Assembly (NCBI GenBank): GCA_021201095.1
Contig: JAJQFO010000223.1
Coordinates: 1-64,000, forward strand
Source of the DNA: Lachnospiraceae bacterium
Lineage (GTDB): Bacteria; Bacillota; Clostridia; Lachnospirales; Lachnospiraceae
Direction: 5' to 3'
Length of the DNA: 64,000 nucleotides
Shown piece by piece: positions 43,074-53,030 of this stretch. Made by a program: the position numbers and the translations under genes. The notes under the pieces were generated by a model, which was not told where the DNA came from, did no database searches, and was given only the letters and a program-made list of their open reading frames with translations. Numbering within the stretch: the first letter of the stretch is position 1; each line of letters opens with the position of its first letter.

Positions 43074-45955
43074 TTAATCATTCCTCCTCCCAGAGACATC
43101 TCTCCGAAAATGCCGCCCTCTCCGGTTTCTTCTACTCGGATGGTAAGGGATGCGGCTGCCTCTGCTTCTTTCAACTCGGCTGCCTGCGAGACAGTTTCCT
43201 GCGTTTCTTTCTGTCCGGCTGCAAGCGTCAAGAAGGCTTCCTGCGGCGCAGCTGCCTGCGTTTTCCGCAGCACCAGCAGTGCCCGTCCCTCGAAGAAGTG
43301 GCAGCATCCGGAGGTATACGGATCCTCACTGGTCGGACTGCCGGAGCCAAAACCTTCCAGCTGCGCGGCTCCGTCTACGATGCAGCGTGTTTCTCTCTGC
43401 CAGTCCGGCACGCGTCTGCCGTCCTGATCAACCGCCTCCGCGCGGATTATCAGGATGTCCTCTGTGCAGGAAAAGCTTTCCGGAATTTCCTCCGGTGTCA
43501 GGCGGATCGACACTGCTTTGCCCGCAGTCTCAAGGGAGCTGCTTTCTGCCGCAGCCCCGCCGCGGATATTGGTCACCTCCAGCACGCCCGGCTCATAGGT
43601 CAATGGTACGGAAACGATGCCGTTCTCCGGAACCACTTTGCGGCCGATGAATTTGCCGTTTACCTTGATCTCGATCTCCTCCGCGTCGCTGTAGATGTCC
43701 GCGCGGATTTCTTTTCCTTCATACCCCGTCCAGGTATAGCTTTCGTAGACATCCGCCCAGCCCCAGCTGGAAATGGCTTCCTTTTTGCCCGTATGCTCCG
43801 GATGCAGAACCGTAATCACCGGCGCGCTGTCTTTTTTCCAAAGAAGACGGCGGAATTTGCCCTGCGGGCGGACGAATCCGCAGATATCAAAATCTCCGCA
43901 GTTTCCGGTGTGCCACGGATAATCGCAGAACAGGCCGCCGTCCTGATCGTAAAAGGCATGTCCGATGCCGCTCTCTCCCAGGTAATCCATCGCCGTCCAG
44001 GTAAAGTCGCCGATCACATACGGGTGCGCCATCGTGCGCTCCCATACCTGCTTCATAGCCTTCGGATAGCTCTCCGTCCCGACGATGAGCCTCTCCGGGA
44101 AATCATTTCCGTCCTGCTCGTAGCGGTCGTCCAGATAATTGTAGCCGACCACGTCCAGATCCTTCACGAAGTCTGCCGTGATGGCGCCCCAGTTTTTGGT
44201 CACCTCATCCGCCTGCGCCAGGAAGCCTCTGACCTCCTCCGGCAGGCTGGCAAAATCAATCGCTTCCCCGCTGCCAAAAATATTGGCCAGTATCCCGCCA
44301 AACTCGCCTGCATCCAGGAATACCGCGCACACGCCATTGGTAATCGCCCTGGTGTCGTCCAGACTGCGGACAAATGCGCACATCGCCGCCGAAATTTCCG
44401 GTCCGTTTCCGCTTCCGTCCCGCTCCCCGATTTCATTGCCGATGCTGTACATGATCACAGAAGGATGGTTGCGGTCGCGGAGAATCATAGAAGCCAGATC
44501 TTCCTTCCAGCACTTTTCAAAATACAGATGGTAGTCCGCCGCGTTCTTTTTCGCCCGCCAGCAGTCAAACGCCTCATCCATCACCAGCATGCCCAGCCGG
44601 TCGCAGGCATCCATCAGTGCCGGGCTCTGCGGATTGTGGCTGGTACGGATCGCGTTGTAGCCATTCTCCTTCAACAGGCGCACCCGGCGGTACTCCATCG
44701 CGTCAAACGCACAACTGCCCACCACACCGTTATCATGATGGATGCAGCCGCCTTTGAGCTTCACCAGCTCCCCGTTCAGGCAAAAGCCGCGCTCACGCGT
44801 AAAGGAAATGGTGCGGACACCGAACGTAATCTCTTTTTCTTCCTGAAAAGCCGCTTCCTGAGTATCCGTCTCCTGTGAATTCGTTTCCTGAGTTTCCGTT
44901 TTCTGAGCATTTGCTGCCTGAATATCTGTTCCTTTTGAATCCGTTTCCTGGATATCTGCCGCTTCCCCAGGTTTACGCACCTGTACCCTTGCCGTATACA
45001 GATAGGGATTGTCCAGACTCCAGGGAATCAGATTTTCCAGAGAAAATTCAAACGTGCAGGTGGTTTCCTCCTGCATTTTTGGCATCAGGCAGAAATCCGG
45101 CGCACTGCAGGCTGCCTGCTTCGTCTGCTCCGTTTCATTCAATGCGTCGCAGACTAACTGCTCTGCCTCGTCCACCACCTGCTTTGTCTGAGCCCCCTCA
45201 GCTGACGTATGGCAGACTACCTGTTTTGTCTGCTCCGCCACGACAATTCCGTCCGCATCCAGGATCGAAAAGATCACCTCTCGCTTTGCGTCAGCAGCTG
45301 TTGTCCCTGCAACCGTCGCCAATTTCTGGTTGGCGGCGCAAGCCTCGCCTTTTTCTGAAGCGGCATTTTCGCAGACGCAGGCCTCGCCGTTTTGCGAAGC
45401 AGAGCCCGCCACCGTCAGTGTCACCTCTGCCTGAATGGTCTGCAGATCCGGCGTCTGGACACTCACCGACCAGGGCGCCAGATAAATCTGCTCCCCCTCC
45501 AGCAGACGGACATGCCGGTAGAGACCGCTTCCGGAATACCAGCGGCTGTTCGGATGCGCATTGTTTTCAACGACAATCTTCAGCTTATTGTCTTCCCCAA
45601 ACTTCAGCCATTTGGTCAGATCCGCGTAAAATTCCGTGTATCCGTAGTGATGCAGCGCGGCCATGCTGCCGTTGATCCAGATCTCAGTGTTCCCATAAGA
45701 GCCCTCCACCAGCAGCAGGAACTGATGCCCCTTCTGTGAAGCGTCCAGCTCAAAATGCTTCTCATAGGTGCCGACACCTCCCTGGAAAAAGCCGCCCGCG
45801 CCCTCTGTCGGCGCATCCGGCGTCCGCTTCGTAGAGATCATAAAATCATGCGGCAGATCCACTGTTTTCTTATAAGCAGCGCCCTTCGCGTCCAGATACG
45901 CATTTCCGCTGGAATAAGCAAACGCCCATCCCCTGTTAAAATCATGTGCAACCAT
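43070..45955 (-). CDS. Glycoside hydrolase family 2 (beta-galactosidase-like) with repeat insertions
   Basis: The 961-aa GH2 enzyme has a sugar-binding domain (FNRGWAFAY, NSRWYSGSGLYRHVRL), an Ig-like domain, and a TIM barrel with the acid/base motif SIGNEIGERDG and a probable nucleophile in VGTESYPKAM. It also has a C-terminal extension. No signal peptide. Three low-complexity stretches rich in Gln, Thr, Glu and Ala interrupt the Ig-like part (e.g. QETNSQETDTQEA) and one lies near the C-terminus (QKETQETVSQAAELKEAEA). Substrate: a beta-galactoside or related glycan, not resolvable here. First gene of a two-gene operon with GH43, divergent from an AraC regulator. Confidence 0.92.
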   Translation of the reverse strand: MVAHDFNRGWAFAYSSGNAYLDAKGAAYKKTVDLPHDFMISTKRTPDAPTEGAGGFFQGGVGTYEKHFELDASQKGHQFLLLVEGSYGNTEIWINGSMAALHHYGYTEFYADLTKWLKFGEDNKLKIVVENNAHPNSRWYSGSGLYRHVRLLEGEQIYLAPWSVSVQTPDLQTIQAEVTLTVAGSASQNGEACVCENAASEKGEACAANQKLATVAGTTAADAKREVIFSILDADGIVVAEQTKQVVCHTSAEGAQTKQVVDEAEQLVCDALNETEQTKQAACSAPDFCLMPKMQEETTCTFEFSLENLIPWSLDNPYLYTARVQVRKPGEAADIQETDSKGTDIQAANAQKTETQETNSQETDTQEAAFQEEKEITFGVRTISFTRERGFCLNGELVKLKGGCIHHDNGVVGSCAFDAMEYRRVRLLKENGYNAIRTSHNPQSPALMDACDRLGMLVMDEAFDCWRAKKNAADYHLYFEKCWKEDLASMILRDRNHPSVIMYSIGNEIGERDGSGNGPEISAAMCAFVRSLDDTRAITNGVCAVFLDAGEFGGILANIFGSGEAIDFASLPEEVRGFLAQADEVTKNWGAITADFVKDLDVVGYNYLDDRYEQDGNDFPERLIVGTESYPKAMKQVWERTMAHPYVIGDFTWTAMDYLGESGIGHAFYDQDGGLFCDYPWHTGNCGDFDICGFVRPQGKFRRLLWKKDSAPVITVLHPEHTGKKEAISSWGWADVYESYTWTGYEGKEIRADIYSDAEEIEIKVNGKFIGRKVVPENGIVSVPLTYEPGVLEVTNIRGGAAAESSSLETAGKAVSIRLTPEEIPESFSCTEDILIIRAEAVDQDGRRVPDWQRETRCIVDGAAQLEGFGSGSPTSEDPYTSGCCHFFEGRALLVLRKTQAAAPQEAFLTLAAGQKETQETVSQAAELKEAEAAASLTIRVEETGEGGIFGEMSLGGGMIK

Positions 45956-46537
45956 TTCGTTTCCCCTTTCTTTGTAATCTGTAAAAAGATGTGATCATTC
46001 ATGACTGTACTTCACATCCGCTGAACCGCTGCAAAGTACACATGAAAAACGTAACCTTGAAGATACTGAACGATTACAGCTCATTCATCAGAAAGCTTCC
46101 ATTCTTCCCCTGGCGAACGATTCCACTTCAGATACTTCTATGTTTTACTAAGTATAATACATATTTTTCCACGGCAACAGGGAAATCTTGTCCGAAAATC
46201 CTCGATTTTTTGTGTAAAGTATGCTATCCTGATCCGAATAAGACAAAAAAGCGCCCGGAGTGCTGCCAGCCATTTAAAGCGCTATCGACCTTCGGAGCGT
46301 TGACGATATTCAAAGCCTTGACGGCATCTGAACGTTGACGACCCTCAAGGCCTTGGCGGCAGTTGAACGCTGACGCCCCTCAAAGCCTTGACGGCATCTG
46401 AACGTTGACGACCCTCAAAGTCTTGACGGCATCAGAGCGTTGAAAACGTTCAAAGCCTTGACGGCATTCAGGACGTTACCAGCGTTTGAGAAGCATGCAT
46501 AGCATAACACAGCCAAACACACAGGAGGGCTTCATCA
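45956..46537. other. Divergent control region between GH2-GH43 and the AraC regulator
   Basis: This 580-base region should hold both promoters. A TATACT with an 18-base-spaced CTGTTG lies on the minus strand at about 46153-46182 and could serve the GH2 operon. A GTAACCTTGAAGATACTGAAC motif at about 46050 belongs to a dispersed repeat. The right part is a 35-bp tandem array (46299-46474). Confidence 0.45.
46299..46474. repeat. 35-bp tandem repeat (5 units) upstream of the AraC gene
   Basis: GTTGACG...CAAAGCCTTGACGGCA units begin at 46299, 46334, 46369, 46404 and 46439, at 35 bases each. A sixth partial start follows. There are no unique spacers, so this is not a CRISPR. It sits 60 bases before the regulator gene and could affect its expression. 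Confidence 0.9.
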
Positions 46538-47653
46538 ATGCTCCCGTATACCTATGTCCTTTTCAGGGATATCCAGAAAACAAAAGCAGATTATTATAAA
46601 GAGCACGGATGCGGCCTCAGTTTTCAGGGCGCCGTACAAATGCTTGCCAACGCAGGTATCTGCACAGATGGCATTCCGGAAAATCCAGATTTTTTGTCAT
46701 GGAATCTGACAAGCTATCAGGAGCTTCGCCGGCTTGTCGGACAAATCCCCATCGCCCTTACAGAAATACAGAATATAAAACAGGCTGTTCACAATGACAT
46801 TCGCAGACTCTCCGTCTACAATCATGTACAAATAGCCATCGAAGCCTGCTGCTCTGATATGCAGCTGATCTCCGTGGATTATTTCTCTGTATGCTATGTC
46901 CTGGAGGGAAGCTGCCTCCTGAAAATACTCTCCGGTGAACGCAGACTGCACTCAGGAGAGCTTTGCATCATTCCTCCCGGCATCCCGCATGCACTGTTTA
47001 CGATGCCCGAAGACCTGGTCGTCAATATCGTCTCCGCCAAGGAGCATTTTACAGAAAATTTCAGCCAGCTTTTATACCGGGACAATATTGTTTCCGCCTT
47101 CTTCCGCCATGCCCTGTTTCAGGAAGCACGCGATCCGATTTTCTTTACCATGCACGCCTCCCGGAATATCCGCAGCCTGATTCAGCATCTGTTCGCAGAA
47201 TTTATAACCAAAGACAGTTATTCGGAAACCCTGTTTAACAACTATCTGCAGATTTTCTACGCAAATATTATCCGGGCATCCGAAAATCCAGATGAAGTAT
47301 CCCTTCCGTCCGGCCAGACTATTTCCCGGACACGTATGCCGGCAATCCTGAATTATGTGCGGCAGAATTATCACACTCTTACACTGGATACCCTTGCCAG
47401 GCACTTTCATTATGACAGCGCATACCTGAGCAAACAGATCCGCCTGGCAACAGGGAAAAATTACAGCGATATTGTCACCGAGCTGAAAATAGCAGAAGCC
47501 AGAGAGCTGCTTGCCGCAAGCGAAATGAGCATCGAAAAAATAGCAGAAACGGTGGGCTATCACAGCTCTGACCACTTCGGCTATGTTTTTAAAAAAGAGA
47601 CCGGGCTGTCGCCCCGCCAGTACCGAAGGCAGACAGCAACGATCGGCCCTTAA
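46538..47653 (+). CDS. AraC-family transcriptional regulator
   Basis: The 371-aa protein has a cupin-like sensing part in the middle (SGELCIIPPGIPHALFTM) and a C-terminal double helix-turn-helix (LDTLARHFHYDSAYLSKQIRLATGKNYSDIV..., then IEKIAETVGYHSSDHFGYVFKKETGLSPRQYRR). It is divergent from GH2-GH43 and is the likely activator of that operon in response to a sugar. AGGAGGG precedes the ATG. Confidence 0.93.
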   Translation: MLPYTYVLFRDIQKTKADYYKEHGCGLSFQGAVQMLANAGICTDGIPENPDFLSWNLTSYQELRRLVGQIPIALTEIQNIKQAVHNDIRRLSVYNHVQIAIEACCSDMQLISVDYFSVCYVLEGSCLLKILSGERRLHSGELCIIPPGIPHALFTMPEDLVVNIVSAKEHFTENFSQLLYRDNIVSAFFRHALFQEARDPIFFTMHASRNIRSLIQHLFAEFITKDSYSETLFNNYLQIFYANIIRASENPDEVSLPSGQTISRTRMPAILNYVRQNYHTLTLDTLARHFHYDSAYLSKQIRLATGKNYSDIVTELKIAEARELLAASEMSIEKIAETVGYHSSDHFGYVFKKETGLSPRQYRRQTATIGP

Positions 47654-47654
47654 C

Positions 47655-47790
47655 GCGTGCCACTGGCATGCAGGACCGTTTCATGTCCCGATTTTCACAG
47701 AAAATCGAGGACGCAGGCCCTCGCCGGGCGGCATCCCACACTTCGTGCGGGATATTCGCCGACCGAAGCGATAGCGAAGAAACCGGCTTG
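47655..47790. repeat. Dispersed intergenic repeat, copy D
   Basis: In order: a TGCCACTGGCA block, GTCCCGATTTTCACAGAAAA, CCTCGCCGGGCGGCATCCC, CACTTCGTGCGGGATATTC and GACCGAAGCGATAGCG. It is inverted relative to copies A and C for the hairpin core. It fills the gap between the AraC and pseudouridine synthase genes. Confidence 0.7.
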
Positions 47791-47828
47791 CCGGTGGATC
47801 TGACTCTGATATCATAAGGAATATTAAA

Positions 47829-49070
47829 ATGGAACGAACAATCTCTTACCAAATCACAGCAGAAGATGCCGGCATACGCGTTGAGCAGTTTCTTCGCCGC
47901 AAATTTTATTCCAGACAAAATCTGGCCCAGCTGAAGAATGCCGATGGAAGCACACGGCTAGGCGGAAAAGCCTGCCGCCTGAACCAGCGTCTCTCCCCTG
48001 GGGATACTCTGGAAGTACATATTTCAGAAGACACCTGCTCCGAACGGATTCCGGCAACGGACCTTCCTCTTTTCAGCACAATGCCCGGCGCGAAACGCCC
48101 GGAAACCGGCTATGAGTTATGCTGTCCCCCACAGGGAGGATATACTTCCATCGTATACGAAGATGAAGACATTCTGGTGACCGATAAACCTGCCGGTCTT
48201 CCCATACACCCTTCCAGGGACAATTACTATTATTCACTGGCCAACGCAGTCATGCACTACTACCGAAACAGCGGCGGTTTTGTTTTCCGCTGCACCAATC
48301 GTCTGGACCGGGATACTTCCGGTCTGACCGTCATTGCAAAGCATTCTGTCAGCGCAAGCGTCCTGGGCGCCATGCAAAAGGATAGCGGTTATGATACAGT
48401 CAATGATGCCGGAAGTGTTTCCAGCGGCGTTTCCAGAAGTGTTTCCAGCAGCGTTTCCGGTAATGCTCCAGCCTGTGCTTCCAGTAGCGTTTCCGGTAAT
48501 GCTCCAGCCTGTACTTCCAGACCTTATATGGAGCGCAGATACCTTGCCATCGTCTGCGGCACTCCCTCACCTGCCTCCGGCACCATCGACGCGCCAATTT
48601 CGCGTAAACAGCCGCAGGAAACATACCAGGAGCACACAAGCATTGAACGCCAGGTTGATTTTGAGCGCGGAGAACGAGCTGTTACCCATTATCATGTACT
48701 GGAAACAAAAAACAGCTGCAGCCTGGTCTCCGTCCTTCTGGGAACCGGCCGCACCCATCAGATCCGTGTACATATGGCATATCTGGGGCATCCGCTCGCC
48801 GGCGATTACCTGTATAACCCGGAATGCCGGCGAGCCGCTGTACAAACATACCTGGAACTGCCCGCTGCACTGATTTCAGACTATAAAGATACCCCGGAGA
48901 ATTTCCGGGAATCAATCAGGATCCCCAGTGTCAGCATACCAATCGGTATCAACGGAATCTCCCGGCAGGCACTTCATGCCTGCAGCCTGAAATTCCATCA
49001 CCCCATCACCGGGGAGCTCATGGAATTTCACTCCCCGCTGCCGGAGGATATGCGGCGGTTCGGGTTTTAA
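47829..49070 (+). CDS. RluA-family RNA pseudouridine synthase with a repeat insertion
   Basis: The 413-aa protein has an N-terminal S4-like RNA-binding domain (AGIRVEQFLRRKF). It carries the catalytic motif CTNRLDRDTSGLTVIAK (Asp nucleophile) and GTGRTHQIRVHMAYLGHPLAGD. Between SVLGAMQKD and RPYMERRYLAIV is an in-frame insertion of about 45 residues made of SVSS/SVSGNAPAC units. The target RNA site cannot be told from sequence. AAGGAA precedes the ATG. The gene seems to stand alone. Confidence 0.92.
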   Translation: MERTISYQITAEDAGIRVEQFLRRKFYSRQNLAQLKNADGSTRLGGKACRLNQRLSPGDTLEVHISEDTCSERIPATDLPLFSTMPGAKRPETGYELCCPPQGGYTSIVYEDEDILVTDKPAGLPIHPSRDNYYYSLANAVMHYYRNSGGFVFRCTNRLDRDTSGLTVIAKHSVSASVLGAMQKDSGYDTVNDAGSVSSGVSRSVSSSVSGNAPACASSSVSGNAPACTSRPYMERRYLAIVCGTPSPASGTIDAPISRKQPQETYQEHTSIERQVDFERGERAVTHYHVLETKNSCSLVSVLLGTGRTHQIRVHMAYLGHPLAGDYLYNPECRRAAVQTYLELPAALISDYKDTPENFRESIRIPSVSIPIGINGISRQALHACSLKFHHPITGELMEFHSPLPEDMRRFGF

Positions 49071-49252
49071 TAACTTCTCTTGTATTTTACTTCCAAATCA
49101 GTATAATAGGAAGAGATTTGAGCCGCCGGTGGCGAAAAAGATTCATATTCAATATCCGTGCAAGCTATGCCATAAGATGCCGGGCCGGGTCTGCCCGGCA
49201 CGCTGCTTCGCGGCATTATATTTAAGACGGATTTGAGACGGAGGAATGCATC

Positions 49253-50605
49253 ATGGCCAGAAAGGATACACGTTCACGCAACGAACAAATGCTGAATGAC
49301 CCGGTGGAGCGGGTCATTCCGAAGCTGGCAGGGCCAACCATCCTGTCGATGCTGATTACTTCTATTTATAATATGGCGGATACCTTCTTTGTAAGCCAGC
49401 TAGGCACATCCGCTTCCGGAGCTGTAGGAATCATTTATTCCGCGATGGCGCTGATCCAGGCGTTCGCGTTTATGATCGGCATGGGCGCCGGCAATAACAT
49501 CTCCCGGCTGCTCGGAAAAGGTGAAGAAGAAGAAGCCAGAAGATACGCATCCGTCGCCTGGTTTACCGGATTCGCACTCGGGTGCGTGGTAGCTGTGCTC
49601 GGTTTGACCTTACTGAAGCCCATCGTCATGCTGCTTGGCTCCACGGAAACCATCGCACCATACGCAATGGACTACGCCCGGTATATTTTTCTGGCGGCTC
49701 CCTTTATGATGTGCTCTTTTATCATGAACAACCTGCTCCGCTTCCAGGGGCTGGCCGTCTACTCCATGGTAGGAATCACCATTGGAGGCATTTTAAATAT
49801 GGTACTGGATCCAATTCTCATTTTCGGAATAGGGATGGGTACCATGGGAGCCGGTGTCGCAACCGGATTTTCCCAGTTTGTCAGCTTCTGCATCCTTCTG
49901 TTTATGTGCAATACCCACAAGGACGCCATCCGAATTACGCCGCGCAACTACAGACCCTCTGTCCAGATATACGGGCGCATCCTGTACACCGGTGCTCCCT
50001 CTCTCGCCAGACAGGGCATCGCCAGCATCTCCTCCGTGATGCTGAACTCAATCGCCGGCTCCTACGGCGACGCAGCAGTCGCAGCAATGTCGATTGTCTC
50101 ACGCTTCACGATGTTTATCAATTCCGTTATCATCGGCTTCGGACAGGGCTTCCAGCCAGTCTGCGCCTTCAATTTCGGTGCAAAAAAATACGACCGCGTC
50201 AAACGGTCGTTCTGGTTCTGCGTAAAAGTCATGACCATCACGCTGATCGTGCTGTGCAGCATTTCCCTGCTGTTCTCAGGCCACATCATCGCCCTTTTCC
50301 GCCGGGACGACGCAAAAGTCATCGCAATCGGCACATTTGCGCTGCGCGCACAGCTTCTCACCATGCCGCTCTGGGGCTACTACATCATGTGCAATATGTT
50401 CTCCCAGTCCATCGGCTACGGCTTTCGCGCCTCCATCATCTCCTGCGCAAGACAGGGTCTGTTCCTGATCCCTGTGCTAGCCATCCTTCCGCGCTTCTTC
50501 GGCCTGCGCGGACTGCAGCTCTCCCAGCCGGTCTCCGATGTACTCGCATTCCTGCTGGCACTTGTACTGGCAAGCGGCATATTAAAAGAGCTCGACCAAA
50601 AATAA
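49253..50605 (+). CDS. MATE-family efflux transporter
   Basis: The 450-aa membrane protein has about 12 helices in two halves. Family features: PKLAGPTILSMLITSIYNMADTFFVSQLG at the start, GMGAGNNISRLLGKG, GFGQGFQPVCAFNFGAKKYDRV in the second half. MATE proteins export cationic drugs or metabolites using Na+ or H+ gradients. Substrate unknown. GGAGG precedes the ATG. Upstream (49130-49220) is a palindromic GCCGGGC...GCCCGGC segment. Confidence 0.95.
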   Translation: MARKDTRSRNEQMLNDPVERVIPKLAGPTILSMLITSIYNMADTFFVSQLGTSASGAVGIIYSAMALIQAFAFMIGMGAGNNISRLLGKGEEEEARRYASVAWFTGFALGCVVAVLGLTLLKPIVMLLGSTETIAPYAMDYARYIFLAAPFMMCSFIMNNLLRFQGLAVYSMVGITIGGILNMVLDPILIFGIGMGTMGAGVATGFSQFVSFCILLFMCNTHKDAIRITPRNYRPSVQIYGRILYTGAPSLARQGIASISSVMLNSIAGSYGDAAVAAMSIVSRFTMFINSVIIGFGQGFQPVCAFNFGAKKYDRVKRSFWFCVKVMTITLIVLCSISLLFSGHIIALFRRDDAKVIAIGTFALRAQLLTMPLWGYYIMCNMFSQSIGYGFRASIISCARQGLFLIPVLAILPRFFGLRGLQLSQPVSDVLAFLLALVLASGILKELDQK

Positions 50606-50790
50606 AGTGCGGCAAAGTATTACATGCCTCTTTGCATGATGAAGGGAATCATCATTCCAGGAACAACCGCGGAAAGCTTTCTGTAAACATTCTGGGTATA
50701 GCCAGAAAATCTTTCTGGCAAGTCGAGTTTTTATTAAGAAAAGGCTGAAAATTCAGCAAAAAATCTATCAAAAAAAGCCCAAAAAAGTTC

Positions 50791-50819
50791 TTGCATTTTT
50801 AAAGATCCGATGATATAAT
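50791..50819 (+). promoter_or_regulatory. Promoter of tRNA-Pro
   Basis: TTGCAT, 17 bases, TATAAT (50814-50819). The mature tRNA begins 30 bases after the -10. Confidence 0.8.
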
Positions 50820-50848
50820 GATCAAGCTGAATTGAAGAAGCAAAAACA

Positions 50849-50922
50849 CGATGCGTGGCTCAGTTTGGTAGAGCGCTGCGTTCGGGACGCAGAGGTCGCA
50901 GGTTCAAATCCTGTCGCATCGA
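50849..50922 (+). tRNA. tRNA-Pro (anticodon CGG)
   Basis: It is 74 bases long. Acceptor stem CGATGCG/CGCATCG with discriminator A; D arm around GGCTCAGTTTGGTAGAGC; anticodon stem CTGCG/CGCAG with loop TTCGGGA (anticodon CGG); T arm GCAGG-TTCAAAT-CCTGT. CCA is not encoded. It is flanked by its own promoter and terminator, with an integrase remnant next to its 3' end. Confidence 0.95.
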
Positions 50923-50945
50923 CTCCTTGGCAGGGGCGTTGAAGA

Positions 50946-50988
50946 ATGCCGGAAACACTGATAAATACAGGGTTTCCGGTATTTTTTT
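50946..50988 (+). terminator. Terminator after tRNA-Pro
   Basis: ATGCCGGAAAC and GTTTCCGGTAT form a stem followed by seven T, 24 bases after the tRNA. Confidence 0.85.
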
Positions 50989-51063
50989 GCGCCGATAAAA
51001 AAATGTCGTTTTCAGCGCTGCCAAATGAATTCCCCAAAAAATTCTACGAAAAATTCTACGAAA

Positions 51064-52296
51064 TTACACGAAAAGATCCGAGACGCAATCTGACATTGCA
51101 GTCAGATCATTTTCAGCAGAATTAGCCTTGTGTTTCAGATATTGCGCGTAAATATTCATAACTGTGCTCGCATCACGGTCCCCGAGCCAATACTGGACCT
51201 TCTTGATATCCCATCCTTTATCGATCAGGAGAGAGGCACAGGTATAACGCAGTTTATGTAAAGTAATCTCCGGCCGCCCAAATTCATCCATTGCCTCAGA
51301 AAACTTGTGGGTAATGTAGTCAGGACGCTATGGGCGTCCGTCCTCGTGTGTGAAGACATAGCCTTGCGTGTCTTTGTACGTATTTCCGAAAAAAGCAAGG
51401 TTGGCATCCTGTTCTTCCTTCAATTGCCGAAAGCACTGTTCAGCTGTAGGGAACAGGTTTAACTGCCTGCGTCCTTCGATTGTCTTTGTCTTATCCCTCT
51501 TATATATGGTGGAACTTCCGGTTACAGTATGGCAGATGGTCAGCACCTTGCGCTTGTAAATTACAGCTGTCCATTTTAAGCCAAGGATTTCCTCCCGCCG
51601 CAGGCCGTAATAAATACCTACGAAAGCGATGGCCTTGAAAAATGGATAATTTTCCGCAAGGAATTCAAGCACTTCCCTGATTTCATCCTCAGCCAGAAAA
51701 AGCATCTCTTCGGCAAAATCGCTGTTCTTTTTGTTGGTAACTTTCGTATTCGCTACCGGATTGCCTGACAAGCCAAGCTTAATTATGGCATAGTCGAAAA
51801 GAGCATAGAGGATGCTTTTTATGCTCCGCACAGTACGTACGGATAGGGGGCCAAGGCTCTGATCTTTCTGGCTGACTTTACCATACTGCAGGCAGTAGCT
51901 GAAAAAATCATCCAGGATAGACGGTGTGACTTCGCGGAGCTTTGTATGCCTCGGGCCGAAGTAACGCCGGATGGCTCCGGTGCGGCTCAAATATGTGTCA
52001 TGTGTATTGCTGCAAATCTCCAATTCTTTTTTCTTCAGCCAGATATCGAGAAAATCACAAAGCTCAATCTCAGGGCTGATATCGAACTGCGCAGGGGTAA
52101 GCCGCTCAAGGTATGAGTATCTTTCAATGACCTCATTAACCAAAGCTTCTGCCCTTCTCTTATTACCCTTTACCTCCAACCCTGTCCTGATATCCTTTGT
52201 TTTCCATTTTAAAGCGGAAGGATCCTTGTAGGATAAATGTACGTAGAAAAATTCTTTTCCCGATGACATTTTCTTTACAATAATACTACCCGTCAA
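51064..52296 (-). pseudogene. Tyrosine recombinase (phage/ICE integrase) interrupted by an amber codon
   Basis: The reading frame starts at TTG 52296 behind AGGAGG and runs to 51064 with one in-frame TAG at 51328-51330. Reading across it gives DGRP-stop-RPDYITHKF, so a Tyr codon probably changed to TAG. Before the stop: SAM-like N-terminal domain and box I arginine in YYGLRREEILGLKW. After it: LHKLRYTCASLL (box II Arg) and YWLGDRDASTVMNIYAQYL with the Tyr nucleophile. Without suppression the product lacks the catalytic half. Its place 140 bases from the 3' end of tRNA-Pro marks an old integration site; the rest of the element is not evident. Confidence 0.88.
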
Positions 52297-53030
52297 AATA
52301 ATTTCCTCCTTTCCATGACGGGCCGTGCAATAAATATATAATAGCACGGCCCAGGTATGTATTTCTACAATCTTTAAGAAATATCCGTTGACTGCCCGTT
52401 ATACAAATAGTTCATAATAGCCTTTTTACTGATACGATGCCATCATACAGGTAATCCATGATCTCACGTATGATTTTTCCTTCTTTCATCTCTCTCACCG
52501 CTTTCCCGAGGTTCTTATGATACGTCTGCGCTCTTGTGCTTCAATCGGATAGGAGAATACTCACTCTCTATCCAAGGTTCCGGATTTACTCTGCAAGCCG
52601 GAACATATGTGTTCAAGCCAGCGTTGACATTTGCCGCAAAGCTTCCTCGTCTGGCTCTGCGCGTAAAAAGAATATCATGTTTACTGTAAACAAACATTAG
52701 ACGGTTAGTACAATTCCGCTGTAAGGCTCTGTTGATAAGCTTGCAAATTCCTTCTCCGCATTCTGTTTACTCAATGTATTTTAACTGGATTTCATTTTCT
52801 TCCCCATTACACTCAGAAAAATATTACGAGATGTCTTCTTTATCAGAATAGAATACCAGAAGTGCTTCATCGTCACCATCCGGGAAGTCAAAAGACAAGT
52901 TGTTTTTTGACACATAAGCTGATTTCCCGCAAAAAATAACAGTCGGGATGACTGTTATTCAAAAAAAGAGTTTACAGATACGTTTTTTCTGCGCGTGGCG
53001 AAATAAATATTCGTTACAATAAGTCGGCGA
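52297..53030. other. About 730 bases without a gene, between integrase and CRISPR array
   Basis: Only short frames occur (the 60-aa minus frame at 52515-52697 has no ribosome site or features). The base composition is A/T-richer than the neighbourhood. It contains one CGGATAGGAG motif (52538) related to the tandem units at 24629. Probably decayed mobile-element DNA plus the array's distal flank. Confidence 0.4.

Noticed and set aside
43298-44878. 526-aa plus-strand ORF over the GH2 gene
   Set aside because: Antisense shadow; the GH2 catalytic motifs are all on the minus strand.
46299-46474. 35-bp repeats as a CRISPR array
   Set aside because: The units are directly adjacent without unique spacers, so this is a simple tandem repeat.
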